A DNA stretch of 64,000 bases from Paramylibacter kogurei. GTDB lineage: Bacteria > Pseudomonadota > Alphaproteobacteria > Rhodobacterales > Rhodobacteraceae. The translations under genes and the position numbers were made by a program. The stretch is from assembly GCF_002742285.1 (NCBI RefSeq), contig NZ_MDGM01000012.1:744001-808000 (forward strand). Reading direction: 5' to 3'. The notes beneath the pieces were generated by a model that saw nothing but the letters and a program-made list of their open reading frames with translations, was not told where the DNA came from and made no database searches. Below are positions 8,529 to 17,738 of this stretch, one piece after another; position 1 is the first letter of the stretch; each line of letters opens with the position of its first letter.

Positions 8529-11500
8529 ATGCCTCAACCCAGTAACTTAACAGAAACGTCGATCGGAGCGATGACGGACGCCGGAGAATTCGAGCGGCTT
8601 GCGACGAGCGTTCTGAGGATCGCAGATCCATTATACGAGCAGATTGTTCATACAGGTGTGAATACGTCAGGCCAAACGATTGTTGATCCCTTGGATGGGA
8701 TATCGATTTGCCAAGACGCCACAGGAATAAGTTATGCAATTGCTTGCGAGCACACTATAACCGCACGACCAAGCCTTTCTGACAAGTGGCTTGACCCCAC
8801 TGATGGAGACCTAATCAAGGCTATTCGCGTACTAAAATCATTCAAGGAAAAGAACCCTAGCTTCTCTCTTAGAGTAGTTCTGACTAGCAAGATCATCCCT
8901 CCATCTAAAGTAGTTCAGGATGCCAAAAGCGAGGCCGCAAAGCACTCGGTGGAGTTGGACGTATGGTCAAACGATAGGCTGTCTAATGTTTTAGACGTCC
9001 ATGAAGATGGGCAGTCCATTCGCTCAAAGTTCTTCGGCACCGACCAGACTAGGTTATCACGCGATCTTGCGGATGAAATTTCACAATGGCAGTTATCAAG
9101 ACATGCACCGTTGACCCAACGGGACCAACTGATAGTTCGTGACGTTCGGGCGGCATGTCCATCTCTTGAAACAATATCATCGTCTGTCGTTTATCTGAAT
9201 GGTTCCTCTGGAGCGGGAAAATCCGCGTTTTGTCACCAACTTTGCAGCGCTGTGGTCGATGGAGGTGGTTTGGGTTTTATTGTTACCCATGACGTTTTGG
9301 AGAGGACTTCGTCTCTTGCCCAAGCCATCCGCGAGAGCTTAGTTGCAGAAGTTCCCTCCCTAGCCCTTGATGATCCAGTAAGTGAACTCACTCGTTTGTC
9401 TCAGGGGCAAGAGGTGCAAATATGGATCGAAGATATCAATTTATCAACGTCACCAACTGATCTGATTTCAAAGCTGGATCGTTCGGCTAGAGAACTCGAC
9501 GGGTCAAAAAATAGCCCTCAAGCTAGCCCCCTGAAAGTTCTGTGCCCTATTTGGCCGGAGAACCTCCGAGCACTTCCAACCGAAGTGAATAAAGTAGTTC
9601 AAAGCCGTGTAGCTGACCTTACGGATTTTAGTGATCACGAAGCCAGAGAAGCAATCCAGAAGCGACGCTCAGCCGCTGGTGTTGAGTTGACGAATGTAGA
9701 AGCAGACGAGGTACGCGAAGACCTTGGTAACGACCCCCTCTTGATTGGGCTTTGGACGGGGCACGGTTCTGTAAATGCGAGCGAAGTCCTTTCTGAGTAC
9801 GTCGCTAATTGCCTTTTAGAAATCTCTAAGACGAACTCGCGCTCCGTATATTCGCTCCGTCAGTCAGTCATCTCAATTGCTGCTTGGATGCTTGAAAATC
9901 GAACCAACGATCCTTCGTTTGACCAGCTATCTGCAGAATTTGAATCGACACCAGTGTTCGGAGATATGGAAGCAATATGCGGTGGCGGGAGTCTATTCAG
10001 AGAAGTTTATCAAGGAAATCAATCAAAACTAGGTTTTCGTCATGATCGTGTAAGAGATTTCCTACTAATCGAAGCGATTTCGAATGCACTGAAGAAGGAG
10101 GACTATTCTCACGATTACCTGTCCGACCCGTTCTACTCCGACTTGGTCGCTCGAGCTTCTGTCCGAGCAGATATACCAGTTAAGTTTTGGGAATTTGCAA
10201 AATCCAGCATTCCTTTGATCTGTTTTGGTGCGTTGAAGCACTGCCAGAGGGGGAACCCATCGATTGCCAAGCGCTTGCTGAATGATTGTGAAGAACTGGT
10301 TGATGCGGGCTTGCTCGAAAATGTCCCGAAGCAAATTCGATGGGCCATTGAATGGCAAATTTCTGGCCTGCAAGGTAGCCAGTTCAAAAAACTAATTGAG
10401 ACCACCAAGGAAGATACGCACGCGGGCCGGGAAGCCAGAGTTCTTAATGGGGACGTTAAGGCAGCAGCAAACCTTTGCTATAGAGTAGAGCCCTCATCCA
10501 ATGCCCCTTTTCGTGATCGTCTCATTGCGCATGCTCGTGCACGGCATGGAACCAAGTGGCTTGAAGGCATAGCTGCGTTGGTCGGCGACACCACCAACAC
10601 AGAGAAACAACGAGAAGCAGCACTTTACCTCGCTGGGGAGTGTGCCGACGAACGATTGGCAGAGTCCGTCGCTGAGTGTTGGAACACGATGAAGGATCAT
10701 GAAAATGAGTTATCTCACGGGATGCTGTTTGCTGCCGTCTCCTGTTTAAGTGGCTTCGACGAGCAGACATTGGAGGATGTTTTCAAGGCTTGGGAGGCAT
10801 TGCCCACCGAAGATCCAGAGGGCAAAGATAAATCAGGGCTGAGTGACCGTCGGTACAATGTGGCCAAATACTGTCTGGCTGGCGGTTTGCGACGAGTTTG
10901 TAGCGACAGGACGCTGGAGCCCTTAATCCAACTTGCTACAAACAATGAAGACATGGGGCATGTGGTTTATGCGTGCTTAGAACAGATTGACCATCCACTA
11001 GCTGCCGTTTTTGTGGCTTCTTATATAGCCGGTATCGACCAGCGTGTCGAAGGTAAGAAGGGCTGGTTCAACTCGCTCGCAAGTTCAAGGTTTGGTCTTT
11101 TCGGCTCCGACATGGACCACAATGTTCGTTACTCCCGACCTGCCTTACTTTCGCTAAAGACCGATTGGGAGAAGACTGAAAACGAATTCTTCTTCCGAAA
11201 ACGTTGCTTTCAGCTTTGGCGAGCATCTACCAATGTGAAACAGTTACAACTGCTTTCAGAATACCTGCCAAAAGGGCTTGAGGAAGAGTTGCTGCTTTCC
11301 AGATGCCACATCGGCGATATCACGGCGATTCCTGAACTAAGGGCAAAGATTGAAGAACGCCGTTCAAATGGCATCTACTGGTTTCAGTTCATTCGCAAAT
11401 TCGACAGCCGGTTGTTCGAAGATCTCATTTTGCAAAAGTTAGAAGAGGTCGCTGTCGCATTGAAAACAGGCGAAAAACCGGATTACCGCGCGGATAGAAC

Positions 11501-12209
11501 TATAACTGACATTCTCGCGGAGCGCCGCGATGAGTTCGCAGAGAGTACGATTATCAAACATTGGGAAGATTTGCAGCATCGGTACAACTATCCACATGTT
11601 TTGTTGTGTATTGCCACACCCGCGACTCTCAGACTCCATGCGCGTCACTTCGAAGGCATTGAGGACAAAGAAGACTATTTCAAGCTCCTTAGCTTTGCTT
11701 ATGGTTTCCGTAACCCAGACAGATCAGGCATAACTGAGGTCACCCAACTTAAGGCCTTTGAGCCATACCTCGATCACTTCAAAGCCACTTTGATTGATGA
11801 GCTTTGGGATGAATGTAACAATAAAGGATTCATAGACTGGCGCATAGAACACTTAGATAAACGGCTTTCTGAAGAGAGTTGGGCCTTCAAGCAAATCAAC
11901 GACGAAGCGGCTTTCCGCGATCTAGATGAACAACTGGCAAATGGTAACAGCGTAGAAATGGCTGCTTACTCATGGTCAAGCATCCGGCGACGCGACTCAA
12001 ACTCCCCCTGGCAGCTCATCGACACGGCTGTTCGTTATGTCCAAAGCCGAGCAAGCAGTGACGCCGCTGAGTTCTTTGCAGAACTGTTGGCCTTGATCGG
12101 GACGCGAGATGATTTGAAGTTTCTTTCAAAGCAAGTAAGTGCCGGGCTACTCACCCAAGAGCAATACGAAGGTACGGTGTTTGCTGTCCAAAAAAGGTCT
12201 TTGATTTAG
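8529..12209 (+). CDS. large STAND-type NTPase with N-terminal nuclease-like domain (putative anti-phage protein)
   Basis: A 1226-residue protein. Residues about 15-165 look like a restriction-endonuclease (PD-(D/E)XK/Mrr-like) fold: FERLA at 21, VDPLDG at 52-57, then ACEHT (E74) and DKW (K86), ending in an alternation of strands and helices. Walker A is NGSSGAGKS (224-232) and Walker B is IWIEDIN (298-304), followed by a winged-helix-like stretch. The remaining 700 residues are helical, consistent with HEAT/TPR-like repeats that in STAND proteins sense a ligand. Nuclease-STAND-repeat architecture is that of Avs and related defence proteins; this one is not a family I can name. It is followed nine bases later by the 865-residue gene, whose GGAG overlaps the region of this stop. 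Confidence 0.72.
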   Translation: MPQPSNLTETSIGAMTDAGEFERLATSVLRIADPLYEQIVHTGVNTSGQTIVDPLDGISICQDATGISYAIACEHTITARPSLSDKWLDPTDGDLIKAIRVLKSFKEKNPSFSLRVVLTSKIIPPSKVVQDAKSEAAKHSVELDVWSNDRLSNVLDVHEDGQSIRSKFFGTDQTRLSRDLADEISQWQLSRHAPLTQRDQLIVRDVRAACPSLETISSSVVYLNGSSGAGKSAFCHQLCSAVVDGGGLGFIVTHDVLERTSSLAQAIRESLVAEVPSLALDDPVSELTRLSQGQEVQIWIEDINLSTSPTDLISKLDRSARELDGSKNSPQASPLKVLCPIWPENLRALPTEVNKVVQSRVADLTDFSDHEAREAIQKRRSAAGVELTNVEADEVREDLGNDPLLIGLWTGHGSVNASEVLSEYVANCLLEISKTNSRSVYSLRQSVISIAAWMLENRTNDPSFDQLSAEFESTPVFGDMEAICGGGSLFREVYQGNQSKLGFRHDRVRDFLLIEAISNALKKEDYSHDYLSDPFYSDLVARASVRADIPVKFWEFAKSSIPLICFGALKHCQRGNPSIAKRLLNDCEELVDAGLLENVPKQIRWAIEWQISGLQGSQFKKLIETTKEDTHAGREARVLNGDVKAAANLCYRVEPSSNAPFRDRLIAHARARHGTKWLEGIAALVGDTTNTEKQREAALYLAGECADERLAESVAECWNTMKDHENELSHGMLFAAVSCLSGFDEQTLEDVFKAWEALPTEDPEGKDKSGLSDRRYNVAKYCLAGGLRRVCSDRTLEPLIQLATNNEDMGHVVYACLEQIDHPLAAVFVASYIAGIDQRVEGKKGWFNSLASSRFGLFGSDMDHNVRYSRPALLSLKTDWEKTENEFFFRKRCFQLWRASTNVKQLQLLSEYLPKGLEEELLLSRCHIGDITAIPELRAKIEERRSNGIYWFQFIRKFDSRLFEDLILQKLEEVAVALKTGEKPDYRADRTITDILAERRDEFAESTIIKHWEDLQHRYNYPHVLLCIATPATLRLHARHFEGIEDKEDYFKLLSFAYGFRNPDRSGITEVTQLKAFEPYLDHFKATLIDELWDECNNKGFIDWRIEHLDKRLSEESWAFKQINDEAAFRDLDEQLANGNSVEMAAYSWSSIRRRDSNSPWQLIDTAVRYVQSRASSDAAEFFAELLALIGTRDDLKFLSKQVSAGLLTQEQYEGTVFAVQKRSLI

Positions 12210-12218
12210 GAGTAAGTA

Positions 12219-14816
12219 ATGTGGGAAAAGCCCGCCCATCGCAAAATTGAAGGTACCGCTAGACCTCTGCGAGTGGCGTACCTCGTCGACTTGAAAACGT
12301 GTGATGACCTATTGATCGACGCGATCATAGCCGAGAGTTTCAGTCGCTGGTCCGGTCGGCGAACTCCGATTATCCCGGCTTCATCAGATGGCGTTGACCC
12401 CGCCTATCAGGCATGGCTACATGCCTTCGACGCAGACATAATATATAGCTTTGCAAATCTGACTGATGATGCTGTAGCGCAACTAGACGAATTGATGGCG
12501 CCTGGAATTCTCCATCATCATGAGGACAGATATCGCGATCCCGAAGGCGACCGCCGGTTTCGCGTCGAACTACCGCTTCAAGGTTTGTCATGCCTGTCTG
12601 TGTTGCCCATGTTTGCCAGTCGCCGATGGGGTTTTGGTGATAGGCCTCAGAGTATTCTGACTTTCGACAAATATTGGGATGGATCCGAAGACACGTTCCT
12701 TCGGGAAAACTTTGGTTTTCTTTCGACGAGTTTTGGAAACAGTCAATTGGCGGATTCTGCACCAGAATTGTTTAGTTGCCTCACTCTGATCTCAAAAGAA
12801 GCGCTGGAAAACCGCCAACACGGCAAAAGTGAGTGTGCCAAGTATGAGAGCGATCCTCGCGCCTTTTTGGAGGCACTTGCTGAGCCAGCAGCCATTCTAC
12901 CTCCATGTCAATTATCCGAGTTGTTTTGCCACTATCTTGAGCCGAAGAACTCTTTGAAAAGAGGTGGCGTCAACGTTGTCGTCGGGGACGATATTTCGGA
13001 TCGCTTGGTATTTTGGAACGGGCATAACCGGTTTCCCCGCAACGAGATGACCGGGACGTCATCAATTCGAATCTCTGTCGAGCAATCAAACGACACAGAT
13101 TTCTTGCAATTGATAGGAAAGGTTTTGGATCGTCGTGGCGTCCAGGACGATCAATACTCACCGGTAGCAACGATCCGGTCAACGTCGCTCGATGAAAACG
13201 AACTTGCCGAAATTGCTGAGCGCATCAAGCCTGAAGGCAAGTCTTGGAAACGCTATGAGACAGAAACCATTTCAGATGCAAACTGGGCAATTCCAAAGTT
13301 TTGGGAGGAACGAGCATTCTTTACAACAGGGTCGGTAGCCATTTCGAGAGAACCAAAGGGGCAACAAAGAAGCGAGCTCGCCAACGGTCGCGCGGAACTT
13401 CTTCTTGCGACCCCATGGCACCTGTCTGAAAATTACTTGCCACCCAGCGTGCGCGCAGGCCAGTGGATGGTCGACTTGTCGATTGAACGGGAGAATGACC
13501 ACTGCAGGTTTTCTAATGTCGTTCACGAGTGGGTCCTGCCTCGCAGGCTTCGCATTGATCCATTTTTCTCACTTAGCAGGGACAACTCGTCTTCTCAGAT
13601 GTATCCACGATACTGCCAGAGACCGACACGGTCTGGCTACTTGAGTGCTTCGACTGAACTTACAGTTCACCAAGCCTCCATCTCGGTGCCGGATGATGAT
13701 CATGCACTCTTTGGAGGATTACTGGACTTTCAGAGAGATCGCTTCCTCCGGTCGGAAAAAGACAACGATGGCCGCCAAACACATCCTCCGAAAGTTAGGG
13801 ATGCAAAGTATTCCGACAAAGGGCGCTATCTGTTAGGTGCTCTCCAACATTTCAGTAATTTGCCCGACGCCTTGCAAGCACTGATGCATGACTTTTGGCG
13901 TGAAACCCTGCGCAAGTTGGGTGCTAATCCTTCACACTTGGATGACCAACTTGAAACGGATTTCCAGAATGTCCTTTCCAAACGTCTACGGACAAACAGT
14001 AATGAATGGATGGTCAGTGATGAGCAGAGTCGCCAAACCGTAGCCCGAGAAGCGCTGAGGGTTGCTTCACAGCTAAGACGTCCAGATCGATTCATACAAT
14101 ATGATAAGTTGTTGAGCCGCTATGACAAATTAGTTTCGTCTTTCTTAATCGAAAACCCACATATGAAAGAGGAAAATCGTGATCAGTATCTTCCACCACA
14201 AGAGTTAGATCCTTCGATACAGTACCTTTGTGAGAGAAAAGTGCTGTATCAAGGTTATGAATGGCAGTGTCGAAATTGTTATAACCGGAACTGGATTTCA
14301 ATTGATGACTTGTCCCGAGTGATGACTTGCAATGTGTGCCAGAATAAAGCGCTTCCGCCCGTCTCAGGTGGATGGCAGTTCAAGGCCAGCGGTTTCCTTG
14401 TCGAAGCGTATAGTGACCATGGAACCGAACCGGCGATATGGGCACTTTGGCAGCTTGCAGAACGTGCGCGGAGATCATTCTATTTCTTGCCCTCGATTTT
14501 GATCTGGTTCAACGAATACCGAGAAGATGGGGCAAATGACTGTGAAGTTGATCTTTTGGCAGTCGTAGATGGCGAAACCATCGCAGTCGAAGCCACTACT
14601 TCCAAGACATTGAAAGCTTCTGAAATCCAGAAGCTCGCCGCGTTTGCGGAGAGGGTGAGGCCCGACAAGTTGTACGTTGTTTGTGGAGCGAATGGTGAGC
14701 GTGCGCGTGATAAACTGGTGAAAAGGATTCAAGAAAGTTTGCCAGAGGCAGTGAAAGTCGAGGTAGCGACGTATCAGGTTTCCAGCGAGAGAAATGACCC
14801 CTATCTGCCCAGTTAG
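12219..14816 (+). CDS. zinc-ribbon and PD-(D/E)XK nuclease-like protein, partner of the upstream NTPase
   Basis: An 865-residue protein that I do not recognise as a named family. Residues 15-110 (PLRVAYLVDLKTCDDLLIDA onward) look like an alpha/beta domain. A CRNC...CNVC zinc ribbon lies at about 683-708. The C-terminus (from 774) has CEVDLLAVVDGETIAVEATTSK, a PD-(D/E)XK-type core with D778 and E791 but Thr instead of the usual Lys two residues later (K796 may substitute). The ATG is preceded by GGAG eight bases upstream, overlapping the end of the NTPase gene, so the two are almost certainly cotranscribed. The pairing of a STAND NTPase with a second nuclease suggests effector and sensor roles; which is which is not visible. 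Confidence 0.65.
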   Translation: MWEKPAHRKIEGTARPLRVAYLVDLKTCDDLLIDAIIAESFSRWSGRRTPIIPASSDGVDPAYQAWLHAFDADIIYSFANLTDDAVAQLDELMAPGILHHHEDRYRDPEGDRRFRVELPLQGLSCLSVLPMFASRRWGFGDRPQSILTFDKYWDGSEDTFLRENFGFLSTSFGNSQLADSAPELFSCLTLISKEALENRQHGKSECAKYESDPRAFLEALAEPAAILPPCQLSELFCHYLEPKNSLKRGGVNVVVGDDISDRLVFWNGHNRFPRNEMTGTSSIRISVEQSNDTDFLQLIGKVLDRRGVQDDQYSPVATIRSTSLDENELAEIAERIKPEGKSWKRYETETISDANWAIPKFWEERAFFTTGSVAISREPKGQQRSELANGRAELLLATPWHLSENYLPPSVRAGQWMVDLSIERENDHCRFSNVVHEWVLPRRLRIDPFFSLSRDNSSSQMYPRYCQRPTRSGYLSASTELTVHQASISVPDDDHALFGGLLDFQRDRFLRSEKDNDGRQTHPPKVRDAKYSDKGRYLLGALQHFSNLPDALQALMHDFWRETLRKLGANPSHLDDQLETDFQNVLSKRLRTNSNEWMVSDEQSRQTVAREALRVASQLRRPDRFIQYDKLLSRYDKLVSSFLIENPHMKEENRDQYLPPQELDPSIQYLCERKVLYQGYEWQCRNCYNRNWISIDDLSRVMTCNVCQNKALPPVSGGWQFKASGFLVEAYSDHGTEPAIWALWQLAERARRSFYFLPSILIWFNEYREDGANDCEVDLLAVVDGETIAVEATTSKTLKASEIQKLAAFAERVRPDKLYVVCGANGERARDKLVKRIQESLPEAVKVEVATYQVSSERNDPYLPS

Positions 14817-15171
14817 TCTTGAAGACGAATTCGAGTTTCTCTGGAGCGGATACCGCCTGAATTTCAATCTTATACCCCATTTTGTGAGTTCAAGCTGTCC
14901 CAGATTGCGCAATCGTAGCGCAGGTCATCCGCAATGATCGACCCCACCGCAGCATGGCCGAGGGCGGATCAACGGCAGCAATGAGCCGAAACGAACCGTA
15001 TTGATACCGTGCAGCGAATATCTGCTCGTAGAAAGTTCAAAAATGTGATTTTTGCTGAAAAAAAGACGGAAAGTTTTCATTCTGTCGTTTAACGTCTAAC
15101 TTTGGCTTAGAAACACTTTGACCTGAAGTCAGAAATTCAAATATCGACATCTCATGGGAGATCGGAAAATA
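14817..15171. other. intergenic spacer between defence-like operon and copper/redox region
   Basis: No open frame with family similarity was seen on either strand. The last 55 bases hold a promoter-like element (15118-15147). The remainder may be a decayed sequence separating two cargo modules. Confidence 0.5.
15118..15147 (+). promoter_or_regulatory. possible promoter of the YHYH gene
   Basis: TTGACC (15118-15123) and TATCGA (15142-15147) are 18 bases apart, and the spacer begins with the small palindrome CTGAAGTCAG. This resembles the layout of MerR-regulated promoters, but the dyad is short and the -10 poor. Confidence 0.3.
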
Positions 15172-16056
15172 ATGTCTAACAAATTTCTCTATGGGACAGC
15201 GGCAGCATCGGTTTTGCTAGCCATCGCTTCATTGGTTTTTTCGCCTTCATCGGCTCAAAATGCAAAGCAGTCAAATGACACTGCGGCTGTCGTTGAGGCG
15301 GCAAATTGGGCAGACAATGTCATGATCACGGTTGATACTGACGCAAAAACGTTCCGGTTCCAATCCAATGGCATCCCAGATCATGGTTTCGCGGAACAAT
15401 ACTTGATTCCAAGCAATCCAAGTGATCAACCTTTTGCAGACAAGCCGCTGGAGTTCTTTGATGTGGAGAACTCTACCGATTACTTCAAAGAGACAGAGGT
15501 TGATGCAACAATAACAACGCAGCCTGTCTATTCAGACAACTCAACTGACACTTCGCTGGGGAGAATTGGCGTGGCCTTAAGTGGCGCACAGATTTTCAAC
15601 GATTATGAGAATCCCGCGCGCTCCGTCGTTGCGGTCGATGATCAGGTTGTTCATGATCATGTTGCATTTCTGGACAACTGCAACGGGCACACGCTCGTGG
15701 ACGGGACGAACTACCACTATCACGGCATCCCTGTTTGCATCGCTGAGGCCGCCGCGCAAGCCGGGCAACATTCGCGGATGATCGGTGTTTTGGCAGACGG
15801 CTTTCCTGTCTATGGTAACAATGATGTCGGGGGCATTGTCGTGGTGAACGACGATTTGGATAAGTGCAGCGGCCATTTCGGCCCGACACCTGAATTCCTA
15901 GAAGGAATTTACCACTATCACCTGACGGCAGACGAGGCGCCCTATATGATCGACTGCTATCATGGTGAGGTCGAAGTGGCCGCGAACAACGGTCCCGGTG
16001 GCGGTGGTGGCGGACCAAAATTTTGCCGCAGTTGCCGAGCAACTGGACATCACTGA
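15172..16056 (+). CDS. YHYH-domain secreted protein, C-terminus frameshifted
   Basis: A 294-residue reading frame with a signal peptide (MSNKFLYGTAAASVLLAIAS, cleaved near SSAQN). The YHYH signature occurs twice: TNYHYHGIPVC and GIYHYHLT, in a domain of about 200 residues found in secreted proteins that often accompany copper genes; its biochemical role is not established. After a Gly-rich linker the frame ends in FCRSCRATGHH, which looks random. The +1 frame resumes a helical tail (see next feature), so one extra base in the AAAATTTT run at 16018-16025 has probably broken the gene. The ATG at 15172 has GGAGA upstream. Confidence 0.8.
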   Translation: MSNKFLYGTAAASVLLAIASLVFSPSSAQNAKQSNDTAAVVEAANWADNVMITVDTDAKTFRFQSNGIPDHGFAEQYLIPSNPSDQPFADKPLEFFDVENSTDYFKETEVDATITTQPVYSDNSTDTSLGRIGVALSGAQIFNDYENPARSVVAVDDQVVHDHVAFLDNCNGHTLVDGTNYHYHGIPVCIAEAAAQAGQHSRMIGVLADGFPVYGNNDVGGIVVVNDDLDKCSGHFGPTPEFLEGIYHYHLTADEAPYMIDCYHGEVEVAANNGPGGGGGGPKFCRSCRATGHH

Positions 16057-16174
16057 GACCGCATTGGTCGAGGCACTTGGTGACTCACGTCCGCCAGACT
16101 TTGCTGCGGCGGCCGAAGTTCTCGGGATCAGCGAAGACGACCTGCGCGCAGCTATGCCTGCACCTGGCCAGTAA
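16022..16174 (+). pseudogene. detached C-terminal tail of the YHYH protein (frameshift)
   Basis: In the +1 frame relative to the YHYH gene this encodes FAAVAEQLDITETALVEALG and then PPDFAAAAEVLGISEDDLRA, two copies of a short helical repeat that naturally follow the GGGGGP linker. Removing one A from the AAAA run restores a continuous protein ending at 16174. This may be a real mutation or a sequencing error. Confidence 0.7.
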
Positions 16175-16186
16175 GGACCTGGTCTG

Positions 16187-16696
16187 GTGGAAAAATTCGC
16201 TTACCTGATCATTGGAGCGTCGATGGCTGTCGTGGCCATGACGCTTTTCCAGATATCGCATGACCCCATGTCATCTGACATGGGCACTGAGACTACGAAC
16301 ATGGATTTGGCGAGCGGGTCCGGCGCGATGGAAGCGCACCAGCATCCTCCGCGCGAAGTTTCAGCGGAACTGCCACAGCCAAGCGTAACGCACCTGGTTT
16401 TTCCTGACATAATGGGGGGGTATAATGTTCAGATACTGCCCGTTAATTTCAAGTTCACACCCGCAGCTATCAATCATGCACCACAAGACAACGAAGGTCA
16501 TGCCCATATCTATGTGAATGGCGTAAAGTTAGCCCGAGTTTATTCCAACTGGTATCATTTGTCTGGCGCTTCACTGGCTCTTGGCGAGAATGAAGTTAGA
16601 GTGACATTGAATGCGAATGATCACAGCGAGTGGTCGGTGAACGGCATTACAATTTCATCTACTGTCAAGGTTTTCACACCCATGCCCAACCAATAG
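16187..16696 (+). CDS. membrane-anchored or periplasmic protein of unknown function, copper cluster
   Basis: A 169-residue protein starting at GTG 16187, with AAGGA ten bases upstream. Residues 5-24 are a transmembrane or signal segment. A Met/His-rich stretch follows (HDPMSSDMG... MEAHQHPP), common in periplasmic copper-handling proteins. The folded part (from about residue 65) has VNGVKLARVYSNWYHLSGAS and looks like a beta-sandwich. I recognise the style from metal-resistance clusters but not a named family. It follows the YHYH gene by only 12 bases if that gene is read through its frameshift, so they likely form one transcript. Confidence 0.6.
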   Translation: MEKFAYLIIGASMAVVAMTLFQISHDPMSSDMGTETTNMDLASGSGAMEAHQHPPREVSAELPQPSVTHLVFPDIMGGYNVQILPVNFKFTPAAINHAPQDNEGHAHIYVNGVKLARVYSNWYHLSGASLALGENEVRVTLNANDHSEWSVNGITISSTVKVFTPMPNQ

Positions 16697-17161
16697 TTCG
16701 TTATTTCAATAGAATTCCGAGGCTTTTGTCGCGCATGCCCGGGCGATTAGTAGGTGAATTTCGCCGATTATCAATCTCTTGAGTATAAGAACGAGAACTA
16801 TTCATTCAATATTCACAATCGAAACGTGCATTACTTAACAAGCAGTCATTTAGCTTACACGGATGAATGGCGCCTGTGTCCGCTGACTGGTCACTGAATT
16901 AATTTTAAGCTGACAAGATTGGTCAGATGATTGGTTTAGGGAAACCGGCTGAACAAATAAGTACAAAGCTGAGTGTCAACTTTGAGCCGAAGGTACTTGA
17001 CCCGGCCTTCTGAGAGAGTATGGTTTAGTTGGGCTGACGCTCCAGCCTCCCCCCTCCAACGGGAAAGTATTTAACATGCAGAGTTTGAAATAGAGCTTTT
17101 TCTGTCGAGCAGGCACATAAGGAGGGATTGTGTATTTTTGCTCGCAATCGGAGAAACTCAA
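16697..17161. other. intergenic region, no gene seen
   Basis: About 465 bases without a supported gene. A pyrimidine-rich patch (near 17040-17065) and scattered stop codons in all frames suggest decayed DNA. The GGAG serving the next gene lies at its end. Confidence 0.45.
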
Positions 17162-17623
17162 ATGATGCTATCTGCACCAATCAATGAACTGAAACACAAA
17201 GCAAAGTTACTGCGCCGTTCCAAAGGCATCCGGCTCAATCGAGCATATGCTGTGATCGCCAAAGAGGAAGGTTATGCGAGCTGGAGTCTCTTGATACGAG
17301 ACTATGAAGCACATAAACCGACACCAAATATGCAACCAAGAACAGGCTATCAAATCACCTCGTTACCGATCGATGATACCTACCGCAAAGAAGCGATCGA
17401 GCTGGCCAACAGCATATTCGAAATGGTTATGCATCGGATAGAACCTAAAAATCCAATTGAGACGCGGAAGTTGTGGGACGCGGCGGAATACGTCGATGAA
17501 CATCATCTCGACTCAAGTATGCTTCCAATCGATAGTGAGTACGCGCTTTCTTTGATCGAGGCGTTTCTGGTCCATTACGTAATTGATCTTGCAATTAAAG
17601 CAGAACGTACGACGAACGTCTAA
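17162..17623 (+). CDS. hypothetical protein with N-terminal LK..AK.LR...YASW motif
   Basis: A 153-residue soluble protein. Residues 5-45 (INELKHKAKLLRRSKGIRLN ... GYASWSLL) fit a short helical motif that I know as an N-terminal module of diverse small proteins on mobile elements, often written LK..A..LR..........A...GF..W..L. The rest is helical and acidic, without recognisable catalytic residues. The start is ATG 17162 (GGAG nine bases upstream); a second ATG follows at once. Its function is unknown, and it is flanked by non-coding DNA on both sides, so it is probably monocistronic. Confidence 0.5.
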   Translation: MMLSAPINELKHKAKLLRRSKGIRLNRAYAVIAKEEGYASWSLLIRDYEAHKPTPNMQPRTGYQITSLPIDDTYRKEAIELANSIFEMVMHRIEPKNPIETRKLWDAAEYVDEHHLDSSMLPIDSEYALSLIEAFLVHYVIDLAIKAERTTNV

Positions 17624-17638
17624 TCAGGAACAGGCTAT

Positions 17639-17663
17639 GGTTGGGGGGCTTATTCCCCCGACC
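17639..17663 (+). terminator. GC-rich hairpin after the hypothetical gene
   Basis: GGTTGGGGGG and CCCCCGACC flank a 6-7 base loop, 15 bases after the stop. There is no clear T-run, so termination is only likely. Confidence 0.35.
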
Positions 17664-17738
17664 AATGACAACTTTGGGTAAAATTCTGGGTCTTAAATTT
17701 GTTGGTGTTGAACGGCAGGCAAGGGCCGGGCATGTCTG

